Source: an uncultured Treponema sp. (GTDB taxonomy: Bacteria; Spirochaetota; Spirochaetia; Treponematales; Treponemataceae). From it: a stretch of DNA of 6,467 nt. Location of the stretch: contig CAJPOH010000056.1 in assembly GCA_905372205.1 (NCBI GenBank), forward strand, positions 1-6,467, in the 5' to 3' direction. Of the stretch, positions 1 through 6,467 are shown one piece after another (the stretch's first letter is position 1; each line of letters opens with the position of its first letter). A program made the position numbers and the translations under genes. The notes under the pieces are model-generated. The model did not search any database and was not told where the DNA came from. It worked only from the letters and a program-made list of their open reading frames with translations.

Positions 1-230
1 GTTAGTAACAATGCTATAGAAAAAGAAATAATGCCTGGCAACACACTTGCCTTTTTATCTACTTCTAGGCATTTAATTCCTTTGTTTTCTTGCAAGCTTG
101 CTAAAAAAGCTTCCTTTGCATTTTCAAAGCTATCAGCTTTTATCGACAGCGTTTGCACTTCTAGTTTTTTCAAAGGCACTTCTAGTTCTGCTTCTAATGT
201 GAAGACTCTTTCTTTTTTCATACCTATCAT
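1..230 (-). CDS. Unrecognised protein, 5' part only, possible membrane anchor at the window edge
   Basis: This is an open frame of 76 codons with no stop, running from ATG at 230 to the window edge, so the 3' end is missing. I do not recognise the family. Residues 1-62 are charged and rich in Glu, Lys and Leu (for example LEAELEVPLKKLEVQTL near residues 12-28). They look like a small soluble domain with alternating strands and a helix around residues 36-49. From about residue 63 the sequence turns hydrophobic (SVLPGIISFSIALLL), which could begin a membrane helix. The start is uncertain. ATG at 221 (MKKERV) is in frame, but neither ATG has a well-spaced ribosome binding site: the T-tract of the terminator lies directly before 230, and an AGG sits only one base before 221. 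The frame has the same orientation as the ATPase genes and begins immediately after their terminator. It may be a separately controlled gene or one reached by read-through. That it is coding is likely but not certain. Confidence 0.55.
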   Translation of the reverse strand, partial: MIGMKKERVFTLEAELEVPLKKLEVQTLSIKADSFENAKEAFLASLQENKGIKCLEVDKKASVLPGIISFSIALLL

Positions 231-265
231 AAATAAAAAAGGGACGCCTTTAGCTTTAGCGTCCC
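231..265 (-). terminator. Intrinsic terminator after atpK
   Basis: Read on the minus strand, GGGACGC (265-259) and GCGTCCC (247-241) form a perfect 7-bp GC-rich stem around an 11-base loop. The stem is followed at once by TTTTTTATTT (240-231). It begins 23 bases after the atpK stop codon, so it should end the ATPase transcript. The T-tract touches the ATG at 230 of the next frame in the same direction. On the plus strand the hairpin is followed only by a weak CTATTTT, so strong termination is expected mainly in the minus direction. Confidence 0.9.
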
Positions 266-288
266 CTATTTTCAAAACGAATAAACAA

Positions 289-735
289 TTAGTTGTTATT
301 CACCATCATCATGCCAAAAACCATTACAAAAAGAGCAACAGTTTCGCAAAGACCTAAGATGGTAATATACTGTACAAAGCCTTTACCAGTCTCAGCCAAA
401 GCATCAGAACCTGCAGCAGCAGCTTTTCCTTGAGCTATAGCAGAAGAAGCAATTGCAGCACCGCAAACAATACCCAAGCCAAGTAAGAAATATGGATGAA
501 TACCAGAGACCTTGCCAATCATAGTCTGCATAAGCAAAAATCCATAAATAACCTGTGTCAAAGGTGCACCTGCAAAAGCTACCAAAATAAATGGAGCTGG
601 CTTATTGCTCATATAACACCTTTTCCAAGCACCCACTGTTGCCTGTCCTGCAATAGCAAGCCCAATAGCAGAACCAATAGCAGAAATACCCAACGCACAA
701 GCAGCACCAAACCAACCTAAACTTAAATCCATCAT
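289..735 (-). CDS. atpK: V-type ATPase subunit K (membrane rotor ring, c-like proteolipid)
   Basis: This is the ion-carrying ring subunit of the membrane sector, 148 aa from ATG at 735. It is the duplicated type, with four membrane helices at about 6-29, 47-70, 80-104 and 119-144 and glycine/alanine-rich packing faces in helices 1 and 3. The motif LTQVIYGF gives T60 and Q61, IAQGKAAAAG gives Q102, and CETVALF gives the ion-carrying E131. These correspond by alignment from memory to T64, Q65, Q110 and E139, the Na+ ligands of E. hirae NtpK. Na+ coupling is therefore inferred. The frame stays open to a TTG at 747, but that TTG abuts the ribosome binding site GGAGG (745-741). The real start is therefore ATG 735 (5-base spacing) or the adjacent ATG 732 (8-base spacing). 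It lies 14 bases after atpI and is the last gene before the terminator. Confidence 0.95.
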   Translation of the reverse strand: MMDLSLGWFGAACALGISAIGSAIGLAIAGQATVGAWKRCYMSNKPAPFILVAFAGAPLTQVIYGFLLMQTMIGKVSGIHPYFLLGLGIVCGAAIASSAIAQGKAAAAGSDALAETGKGFVQYITILGLCETVALFVMVFGMMMVNNN

Positions 736-740
736 ACTAT

Positions 741-745
741 CCTCC
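741..745 (-). promoter_or_regulatory. Ribosome binding site of atpK, decides its start
   Basis: GGAGG on the minus strand lies 5 bases before ATG 735 and 8 bases before ATG 732. It overlaps the longest possible reading frame, whose first codon would be TTG at 747, so that upstream start is very unlikely. Confidence 0.85.
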
Positions 746-749
746 AAGT

Positions 750-2615
750 TTATTCATTAAAAGGTTCATATTTAAAGCCAGACCACGTCAAGCCTAAATG
801 ATTAGAAAATTCCAAAGTGTTTAGTCTAACACCATGTACAATAACAGAAAGCACATTCATAGCATAGTTTAAACCATGTCCGAATAACAAAATAGCCATA
901 CCTGCAACAATCAAAGCTCCAGTCAATGTGGGACCTGCCATTGTATTTACAGCTTGACTAATTGCTCCTCCTGCAAGACCTACAGCCCAAAGTCTTATGT
1001 AGCTCATAATGTCTGCAAAAACATTCACAACACCAAGCAACATGTTGATTATGTTTTTTAAGCTTTCTAAAATAGACTGCACGATACCTGTTTCATAATT
1101 AGAAAATATAAAGTTGAGAGCAAAACCCACACCTATCAAAATCAAAATATATTGCTGGTCAAAAGGAAGAGGCATTTTCACAACCAATTGCAACACAACA
1201 AAATACATTCCTGTAAGCATGCCAAGAGAGCCAACATCACCCAAAAACTTCGGACTCTTTATGTTTCTAAACACGCCAATTATGTGTGCTATAGCTAGTT
1301 GTGCAAAACCCAAAGTAAAAGACAAGTGCATAAGATTAGTATTTTGATTGACATTCTCTACACCAGAATGGCTTACACTAGCAATTCGCTCCCATGATAT
1401 CTGTCTAAAGAAACTTGGTAACATATTAGGATTAATTCCAAACCAATTACAAACTAATGTTCCCCAAACAACCGTCATAAAGCCTAAATACATGAACATA
1501 TAAACGCCAGTATGTATAGGCTTTTTTGCCATCTTTGCCTTCACTGCAACAAAGATAGAAAGAAGAGTAAGAATTGAACCATAACCAGCATCGCCAAATA
1601 TCATTGCAAAGAATATGCCAAAGAAAAGCAAAAACCACAAAGAAATATCAGGCTCTCTATATCCTGGTAATGTTCCCAAAAAGTCTGTAAGTGGCGAAAT
1701 AAGATTTACAAACTTATTATGTTTTAGTTGCGTAGGAACAGCATCATCTGCATTAGGCTCTTTTGCAATATAGCCCCAGCCATTTTCCTTAGCTAGTTTG
1801 GCTACCCCATCTGTTTTTTTACAAGGAACATAGCCCGTAAGAGATATGATATTTGAATTGTTATTAGAAACTTGCAATTGAGGCATACTAAGACGAACAC
1901 ATTCTGTTTCAATCTCTTTTCTGCAAACTGCCAAAGCCTTGTCGATAGAATTCATATAGCAAGCCATTTTTGCCATTTCTTGATCATAAGATGTAATTTT
2001 TGCTTTCAAAACTTCAAACTTTTCTTTCAACTCAAAAGTAGAAAAAGTAGGAAGCATAAAATGTTTAATTTCAGGTGAAAGATTTTGAGGCAACTCTTCA
2101 TTTTTTGAAAGAACTGCAAGAGTATGAGCCACTTTATTTTTTGTGTTTACAAGTATAAGTTTTAAGTTTTTTGTCAGCTCTACATCAGAAAAAGCCTTCA
2201 ACGACATTTCAAAAGGAATGAGCTTAATATTTTTTTCCCTTAAGAAGTCAAAATCTTTAAGATTAAAATCTCCCCATACCTCACATCTTAAAAGTTCTTC
2301 TCTTATCTTCCCAGCCTTTGCAATATCTTCTTTGTGAGATTCATACAAACTCAAAACACTATTAGCAAATGTTAAAGTTTCATCATGAGATAAACACGAA
2401 GGCCTTTCTTCTGTTTGTTTTTTTGGAAGAAACTCAAGAAGAAGATTTTTCACAATACTCAAATCTCTTTCTATATTAACTAATTTTGTTAAATCTTCCC
2501 CTGTTGTTTGCACCTTTTCAACATGAACCACACCTTCTTTTTTTAACTTTTCTATCAAACATTCTCTATCTGCTTCTAAGGCTAAAAGCGTTATTTTTTT
2601 CATTGGAACAATCAT
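750..2615 (-). CDS. atpI: V-type ATPase subunit I (stator arm and ion half-channels, a-like)
   Basis: This subunit links the peripheral stalk to the membrane sector and provides the two ion half-channels against the K ring. It has 621 aa. Residues 1-320 are cytoplasmic, with the typical MKKITLLALEADRE opening and long charged helical stretches (about 40-110 and 195-245). Residues 325-595 hold about seven or eight hydrophobic helices. FFGIFFAMIFGDAGYG at 331-346 is a family hallmark. The key stator arginine is R541 in SYIRLWAVGLAGGAIS, and a second is R597 in VHGVRLNTLEF. Their 56-residue spacing equals that of R573 and R629 in E. hirae NtpI. ATG 2615 is preferred over the in-frame ATG 2603 because AGAGG (2628-2624) lies 8 bases before it. 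That site is made by the last codons of atpD, whose stop is 5 bases upstream, so translation of the two genes is probably coupled. Confidence 0.97.
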   Translation of the reverse strand: MIVPMKKITLLALEADRECLIEKLKKEGVVHVEKVQTTGEDLTKLVNIERDLSIVKNLLLEFLPKKQTEERPSCLSHDETLTFANSVLSLYESHKEDIAKAGKIREELLRCEVWGDFNLKDFDFLREKNIKLIPFEMSLKAFSDVELTKNLKLILVNTKNKVAHTLAVLSKNEELPQNLSPEIKHFMLPTFSTFELKEKFEVLKAKITSYDQEMAKMACYMNSIDKALAVCRKEIETECVRLSMPQLQVSNNNSNIISLTGYVPCKKTDGVAKLAKENGWGYIAKEPNADDAVPTQLKHNKFVNLISPLTDFLGTLPGYREPDISLWFLLFFGIFFAMIFGDAGYGSILTLLSIFVAVKAKMAKKPIHTGVYMFMYLGFMTVVWGTLVCNWFGINPNMLPSFFRQISWERIASVSHSGVENVNQNTNLMHLSFTLGFAQLAIAHIIGVFRNIKSPKFLGDVGSLGMLTGMYFVVLQLVVKMPLPFDQQYILILIGVGFALNFIFSNYETGIVQSILESLKNIINMLLGVVNVFADIMSYIRLWAVGLAGGAISQAVNTMAGPTLTGALIVAGMAILLFGHGLNYAMNVLSVIVHGVRLNTLEFSNHLGLTWSGFKYEPFNE

Positions 2616-2620
2616 TATTC

Positions 2621-3226
2621 TTACCTCTCATCCGAAACACGTTCAAGGTTTTTCTTTGAAATCTTACCTCTAACAACAGCAGCAACTTGTTGATCTCCTA
2701 AATAAACAGAAATACGCTTTATATTTGCACGTGTTTGAGGAATCTTCACTTTTTCAAAAAGATTAACACGTTGTGTTGTAGTCCTAAGTTCATTAGAAAG
2801 AAGACGAACTTGTTCTTCCAATACATTAGCTTCCAAATCCAACAACAAAACTTCTTCCATCTTTTGCAAAGCTTTGTCTACCCAAAGAGGATAAGAATAA
2901 AGCTCATAACGCCCTCTTTGAAAATCTGCACCACTAAACACAGGTATAGTTACACCTGCAATGTTTCCTGTAGACGTATGGACTTTCTCAACTTTCAAAA
3001 GTCTTGAATGAAAAAAGCCTGTCTCTCCAAAGATAGAAACCCATTTTTCAAACTCTGCCTCAAAAGCCTTTTTATTCTCTCTTAAAGAGCGAACTCTATT
3101 TTCAATATCTCGTATTTCAGTTTGCAATTGTTGCTTTTTTAGTTGTAAAGTTGGCAAATACCTTTTATACATTTTAAGAGCTTCTTTTTGATTTTTAAGC
3201 TCATTTTTTGTTAACTTTATAGCCAT
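2621..3226 (-). CDS. atpD: V-type ATPase subunit D (central rotor shaft)
   Basis: This is the central stalk subunit that turns inside the A3B3 hexamer and passes torque to or from the membrane ring. It has 201 aa, about the usual length for the family. As expected, two long charged helices flank a middle part. The N-terminal helix (about 4-62) includes [20 protein letters not shown] and a heptad-like [19 protein letters not shown]. The C-terminal helix (about 113-175) contains [21 protein letters not shown], the family's best conserved segment (TxRRVNALE...IP in relatives). The middle part (about 63-112) should form the globular or hairpin portion. ATG 3226 has AGAGG at 3240-3236, with 9-base spacing, and this site overlaps the atpB stop codon. 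The gap to atpB is 12 bases and to atpI 5 bases. No subunit F gene, the usual shaft partner in archaeal enzymes, lies beside it. Confidence 0.96.
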   Translation of the reverse strand: MAIKLTKNELKNQKEALKMYKRYLPTLQLKKQQLQTEIRDIENRVRSLRENKKAFEAEFEKWVSIFGETGFFHSRLLKVEKVHTSTGNIAGVTIPVFSGADFQRGRYELYSYPLWVDKALQKMEEVLLLDLEANVLEEQVRLLSNELRTTTQRVNLFEKVKIPQTRANIKRISVYLGDQQVAAVVRGKISKKNLERVSDER

Positions 3227-3238
3227 AGCAACTTTCCT

Positions 3239-4534
3239 CTATTTAGAAGGCCAAAACTCTTTAATCAAATCAGATTTTATACCTGTTTCTTCTGGTGTAA
3301 AACACTCAGAAAGCATTTTCCAACCTTCGTTTAATGCTTCTTCGAGAGGAATATTCACAGATAGATCCATCATCCTCGACTCAAACATAGCACCATATTT
3401 TAATAGTTTTGCATCCCAATCACTCATCATAAAGCCCATAGACTTCTTTTCTAGTGTATCTTTGTATGCTGAATATAGCTTAATCATATTATCCATTAAA
3501 GCTCGGTGATCTCCACGTGTTTTTCCATTAACGTTTTGCTTTAGACGTGAAAGACTTCCAAATGGCTCAATGCGTCCATTTTTCAAATAGAACTGACCTT
3601 CTGTGATATAGCCTGTGTTATCTGGCACTGGGTGAGTTACGTCATCACCAGGCATTGTAGTAACAGCCAAAATTGTTACAGAACCTGCATCATCAAAATC
3701 TACAGCCTTTTCATACCGTGCTGCAAGCTGGCTATATAAGTCTCCAGGATAACCTCTATTTGAAGGAACTTGCTCTTGAATGATAGCAATTTCTTTCATT
3801 GCATCTGCAAAGTTTGTCATATCTGTTAAGAGAACTAAAACATCCTTTCCTTTAATTGCAAATTGCTCTGCAACCGCAAGACACATATCAGGAATCATCA
3901 AACACTCAACAGTTGGATCTTGTGCTGTGTGAATAAACATAGCAGTTCGGCTCAATGCACCAGCTTCTTCCAACGTATCTTTGAAATATAGATAATCATC
4001 ATACTTTAAGCCCATGCCACCAAGAACTATGACATCAACTTCAGCCTGCATAGCAATGCGAGCTAAAAGTTCGTTATATGGTTCACCTGAGCTAGAAAAT
4101 ATAGGCAATTTTTGAGAAACAACAAGAGTGTTAAAAACATCAATCATAGGAATTCCTGTTCTAATCATTCTCTTTGCCAATATTCTTTTACTAGGATTGA
4201 CAGAAGGACCACCTATAGCAATCATGTTTTCTTGCAATGAAGGACCTGCATCACGAGGAACCCCCGAACCATTAAAGATGCGACCAAGCAAGTTATCAGA
4301 AAAACTAACCTGCATTTGCTTACCTAAAAACTCAACTTCATCACCTGTTGAAACACCACGACCGCCTTGAAACACTTGGAGAGAAACAAGAGATCCATCC
4401 AATTTATTCACTTCTGCCAAAGAAACACCAAAGCGTGTCTTCACAGAAGCTAACTCGCCGTAACTCACTCCATCTGCCTTAACTGTAATAACCGAACCGT
4501 TAATAGATTCTATTTTACTATAAACTCTTTTCAT
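3239..4534 (-). CDS. atpB: V-type ATPase subunit B (non-catalytic V1 subunit)
   Basis: This subunit alternates with A in the V1 hexamer and completes the catalytic sites at the interface. It has 431 aa, towards the short end for the family. An N-terminal beta-barrel (about 1-75) precedes the nucleotide-binding-like core. Where A has a P-loop, B has the degenerate [15 protein letters not shown] (146-160) without GKT, as normal for a non-catalytic subunit. Other hallmarks are [16 protein letters not shown] (235-250), [20 protein letters not shown] (254-273), [20 protein letters not shown] (293-312) and SLSRL (327-331). R330 there is the likely arginine finger, equivalent to R350 of E. hirae NtpB. 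The segment before it is short ([11 protein letters not shown]) compared with the usual form that carries PPIDVLPSLSRL. The helical C-terminal domain follows. The start overlaps the atpA stop by four bases (ATGA), and GAGG lies 7 bases upstream inside atpA, so its translation is probably coupled to that of atpA. Confidence 0.97.
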   Translation of the reverse strand: MKRVYSKIESINGSVITVKADGVSYGELASVKTRFGVSLAEVNKLDGSLVSLQVFQGGRGVSTGDEVEFLGKQMQVSFSDNLLGRIFNGSGVPRDAGPSLQENMIAIGGPSVNPSKRILAKRMIRTGIPMIDVFNTLVVSQKLPIFSSSGEPYNELLARIAMQAEVDVIVLGGMGLKYDDYLYFKDTLEEAGALSRTAMFIHTAQDPTVECLMIPDMCLAVAEQFAIKGKDVLVLLTDMTNFADAMKEIAIIQEQVPSNRGYPGDLYSQLAARYEKAVDFDDAGSVTILAVTTMPGDDVTHPVPDNTGYITEGQFYLKNGRIEPFGSLSRLKQNVNGKTRGDHRALMDNMIKLYSAYKDTLEKKSMGFMMSDWDAKLLKYGAMFESRMMDLSVNIPLEEALNEGWKMLSECFTPEETGIKSDLIKEFWPSK

Positions 4535-6300
4535 GCCACCACCTCTAATAATCTTTTAGCCTCATCTTCAATACTTTCACTCTTTCTATTCACCATATTA
4601 TTTATTTCATCTTCTTTGATTGTAAGGTCAGTAGTTCCCCATTCAATATAATTGTAGTCAATCAACAAAAGGCGTAGCTTATTAAAGAAAGAACGAGCTT
4701 CATCTTTTGCTTCAAAGGTAAAAGAAGAACCTAATATTTTAATTATAAGAGAAAACACATGGCGTTGTCTTTCCACAGAAACAGCTTCATCAACTTTGTC
4801 AAATGAGTTTTGTTGTAAGTAAACTGAATCTAGTAGTGAACCTTTAAGATAGACAATAAAATCTTCCATAGAGGTTCCTTCTTCGCCTACAACCTTCATC
4901 ATCTGCTCTACTTCTGCACCACGACGCAAAAAACGTCTTCCATAATCAACTTTTTCTTTTTCTATAACGCCAACATATTTTGACCATGATTCAAGCGGAT
5001 GAATTGCAGGATATTTTCTAGCATCACTTCTCTCTCGTGAAAGTCCATGGAAAGCACCGACAACTTTTAGTGTTGCTTGTGTAACAGGCTCTTCAAAGTT
5101 ACCACCTGCAGGAGATACTGTTCCACCAATTGTTACAGAACCTTTGCTACCATCTTTTAAGCGAACAATACCTGCTCTTTCATAAAATGCTGCAATGTAA
5201 GATTCAAGATATGCAGGGAAAGCTTCCTCACCTGGAATCTCTTCGAGACGACCAGACATTTCGCGCAATGCTTGAGCCCATCGACTAGTTGAATCTGCCA
5301 AAAGCAGAACATGCAAACCCATTTGTCTATAATATTCTGCCAAGGTTACACCTGTATAAACAGAAGCCTCACGAGCTGCTACAGGCATAGAAGAAGTATT
5401 ACAAATGATGATAGTTCTTTCCATCAAGCTTCTTCCTGTTCGTGGGTCAATCAATTCTGGGAATTCTTTAAGAGTTTCAACAACTTCACCAGCACGTTCC
5501 CCGCAGGCTGCAATTATAACTATATCAACTTCAGCATTCTTACTAGTTGCATGTTGCAAGACAGTTTTTCCCGCACCAAAAGGACCTGGAATACAATAAG
5601 TTCCTCCCTTTGCTACTGGGAAGAATGTATCCATAATTCTCATCTTTGTAACAAGAGTTTCTGTAGGTTTTAACCTTTCTTCATAACAATCTATAGGACG
5701 TTTAACAGGCCACTTAAAGCTCATTGTGATAGGATATTCTTTTCCATCTTCATCTTGAACCTTTGCAAGCACTTCATCAACAGAATACTCCCCTTCTTCC
5801 TTTATGAAGGAAACTTTGTATTTTTTATACATATCAAAAGGAAGCATTATTTTATGGGTAAAACTCCCTTCGGGAACTGTACCCAAAACATCGCCTCTTA
5901 CCACAGAGTCCCCTTTCTTAGCAATAGGCGTAAATTTCCAAGATATAGAACGTGGTAAAGCATTAAGATAGACACCTCTTTCCAAGAAATAGCCTGCTTT
6001 TTCAGCAAGTTCAGGAAGTGGGTTTTGAAGTCCATCATACACTTGTCCCAAAAGACCAGGACCTAATTCAACAGAAAGGAGATCACCTGTAAACTCAACT
6101 TGCTCTCCTACCTTAATTCCTTTTGTAATTTCAAAAACCTGGAGCTGAGCTACATTCCCACGTATTCTAATAACCTCACTTTTTAGTTTTTGGCTACCAG
6201 TTTCCACATAACCTACTTCATTAAGGGTAACAAGACCTTCAAATTTGACACTAATCATGTTGCCATTAATGCCCGACACAGTTCCTTTTGTCTTAGTCAT
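4531..6300 (-). CDS. atpA: V-type ATPase subunit A (catalytic)
   Basis: This is the ATP-hydrolysing or ATP-synthesising subunit of the cytoplasmic V1 head, with 589 aa from ATG 6300. The N-terminal barrel (1-70) is followed by the 'non-homologous region' typical of V-type A subunits (about 102-187). The catalytic core then shows the P-loop GPFGAGKT (239-246, K245), CGERAGE with the expected catalytic E268, LLADSTSRW with the Walker B Asp336, [18 protein letters not shown] (393-410) and the ATPase alpha/beta signature [10 protein letters not shown] (431-440). A helical C-terminal domain completes it. All key residues are present. The frame stays open to ATG 6324 (eight more residues, directly after an in-frame TAA). 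I prefer 6300 because GGGAG lies 8 bases before it and the resulting [15 protein letters not shown] matches the start of treponemal AtpA. It is the first ATPase gene visible, and it overlaps atpB by four bases. Confidence 0.97.
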   Translation of the reverse strand: MTKTKGTVSGINGNMISVKFEGLVTLNEVGYVETGSQKLKSEVIRIRGNVAQLQVFEITKGIKVGEQVEFTGDLLSVELGPGLLGQVYDGLQNPLPELAEKAGYFLERGVYLNALPRSISWKFTPIAKKGDSVVRGDVLGTVPEGSFTHKIMLPFDMYKKYKVSFIKEEGEYSVDEVLAKVQDEDGKEYPITMSFKWPVKRPIDCYEERLKPTETLVTKMRIMDTFFPVAKGGTYCIPGPFGAGKTVLQHATSKNAEVDIVIIAACGERAGEVVETLKEFPELIDPRTGRSLMERTIIICNTSSMPVAAREASVYTGVTLAEYYRQMGLHVLLLADSTSRWAQALREMSGRLEEIPGEEAFPAYLESYIAAFYERAGIVRLKDGSKGSVTIGGTVSPAGGNFEEPVTQATLKVVGAFHGLSRERSDARKYPAIHPLESWSKYVGVIEKEKVDYGRRFLRRGAEVEQMMKVVGEEGTSMEDFIVYLKGSLLDSVYLQQNSFDKVDEAVSVERQRHVFSLIIKILGSSFTFEAKDEARSFFNKLRLLLIDYNYIEWGTTDLTIKEDEINNMVNRKSESIEDEAKRLLEVVA

Positions 6301-6308
6301 AAATATCT

Positions 6309-6313
6309 CTCCC
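6309..6313 (-). promoter_or_regulatory. Ribosome binding site of atpA, decides its start
   Basis: GGGAG on the minus strand lies 8 bases before ATG 6300. It falls inside the eight-codon extension that would begin at ATG 6324, and that upstream ATG has no comparable site at a good distance. This supports the shorter 589-residue product. Confidence 0.8.
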
Positions 6314-6324
6314 AAAAAACTCAT

Positions 6325-6467
6325 TTACTACCTTATATTATTAAAACACAAATATATCCCAATAACGATGTAATGCTATCATATCAACAAAAAAACTTCA
6401 ACACTATCCTAATGTGTGCAAAACAATTCGATATCTTGAAACAAAAATAATACTCTTCTATTATATA
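6325..6467. other. AT-rich stretch upstream of atpA without a recognisable gene
   Basis: These 143 bases precede atpA. On the minus strand all three frames contain stops. The frame open from the right edge to TGA at 6386-6384 and the one open to TAG at 6411-6409 could each be the tail of an upstream gene. Both read as short, Phe/Cys-rich peptides of no recognisable family. The only other content is the possible -10 element at 6378-6386. Subunit E and a DUF2764 protein normally lie upstream of atpA in this operon type. If present, they end at or beyond 6384. Confidence 0.6.
6378..6386 (-). promoter_or_regulatory. Possible extended -10 promoter for atpA
   Basis: On the minus strand TGATATGAT reads as an extended -10 element: TG, one base, then TATGAT, which is one mismatch from TATAAT. 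A start of transcription near 6371 would leave a leader of about 70 bases before atpA. No good -35 box lies 16-18 bases upstream. TTGAAG is only 12 bases away, so the case rests on the extended -10 alone. The surrounding DNA is very AT-rich, where such matches arise by chance. Confidence 0.35.

Noticed and set aside
231..277. Extension of the left-edge frame upstream through the hairpin, starting at TTG 277
   Set aside because: The frame is open, but the TTG has no ribosome binding site. The stem and T-tract form a textbook terminator, which is the better explanation of that sequence.
31..357. Plus-strand open frame of 108 codons at the left edge
   Set aside because: It runs antisense across the atpK end, the terminator and the minus-strand frame at 1-230. 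It has no ribosome binding site or family resemblance, and its composition (Ser, Phe, Lys) is that of a complement of coding DNA.
736..747. Start of atpK at TTG 747
   Set aside because: The codon abuts the GGAGG ribosome site, which is correctly spaced for the ATG codons at 735 and 732.
5311..5673. Plus-strand open frame of 120 codons inside atpA
   Set aside because: It lies wholly antisense to the conserved catalytic core of atpA (P-loop to Walker B). The peptide is rich in Ser, Cys and His with no recognisable motif, so it is a shadow.
6301..6324. Eight-codon N-terminal extension of atpA from ATG 6324
   Set aside because: The ribosome binding site GGGAG lies inside this stretch and points to ATG 6300. 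The extension is not part of the AtpA start I recall for relatives.
6333..6360. Second possible promoter: TTGGGA, 16 bases, TAATAT on the minus strand
   Set aside because: Each box matches the consensus at only four of six positions in very AT-rich DNA. It would also leave a very short leader before atpA. It is weaker than the extended -10 at 6378-6386.
6384..6467. C-terminal tail of an upstream gene ending at TGA 6386-6384 or TAG 6411-6409
   Set aside because: The two short peptides are Phe/Cys-rich, mutually exclusive and match nothing I know. The window is too short to decide, so neither is called as a gene.

Overview
The window is a single minus-strand cluster encoding most of a bacterial V-type (A/V-type) rotary ATPase. 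In transcription order, reading right to left, the genes are atpA (6300-4531), atpB (4534-3239), atpD (3226-2621), atpI (2615-750) and atpK (735-289). An intrinsic terminator follows at 265-231. The last 230 bases hold the 5' part of another minus-strand reading frame that runs off the window edge. I do not recognise its product.

The DNA is AT-rich. The gene order A-B-D-I-K matches the operon type known from spirochaetes, Chlamydiae and Bacteroidetes, as do the lack of F, G/H and C genes among these five and the short non-catalytic B subunit (431 aa). From memory, the A and B proteins look most like those of Treponema, for example the A start [15 protein letters not shown] and the B start [10 protein letters not shown]. 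My best guess is an AT-rich Treponema-like spirochaete. Another anaerobe or host-associated bacterium with the same operon type, such as an Elusimicrobia member, is not excluded.

Layout: 6467-6325 is a short AT-rich stretch with no convincing gene. It contains a possible extended -10 promoter for atpA. In related operons subunit E and a DUF2764-type protein lie upstream of atpA, but neither can be seen here. From atpA to atpK the genes are packed tightly: a 4-base overlap, then gaps of 12, 5 and 14 bases. Each has a GAGG/GGAGG-type ribosome binding site inside or just after the preceding gene, which suggests one transcript and coupled translation.

How the parts work together: A (catalytic) and B (non-catalytic) form the V1 hexamer, D is the central shaft, I is the membrane stator arm with its half-channels, and K forms the ion-carrying ring. 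All four side chains that bind Na+ in the Enterococcus hirae NtpK ring (T64, Q65, Q110, E139) have counterparts in this K subunit. The two stator arginines of subunit I are also present, at the same 56-residue spacing as in E. hirae. The enzyme is therefore predicted to be Na+-coupled. The window cannot show whether it mainly pumps Na+ or makes ATP.

I found no RNA genes, mobile elements, CRISPR arrays or repeats. The machinery is a known one. The less ordinary points are the Na+ signature, the terminator placed directly against the next start codon, and the unrecognised frame at the left edge.
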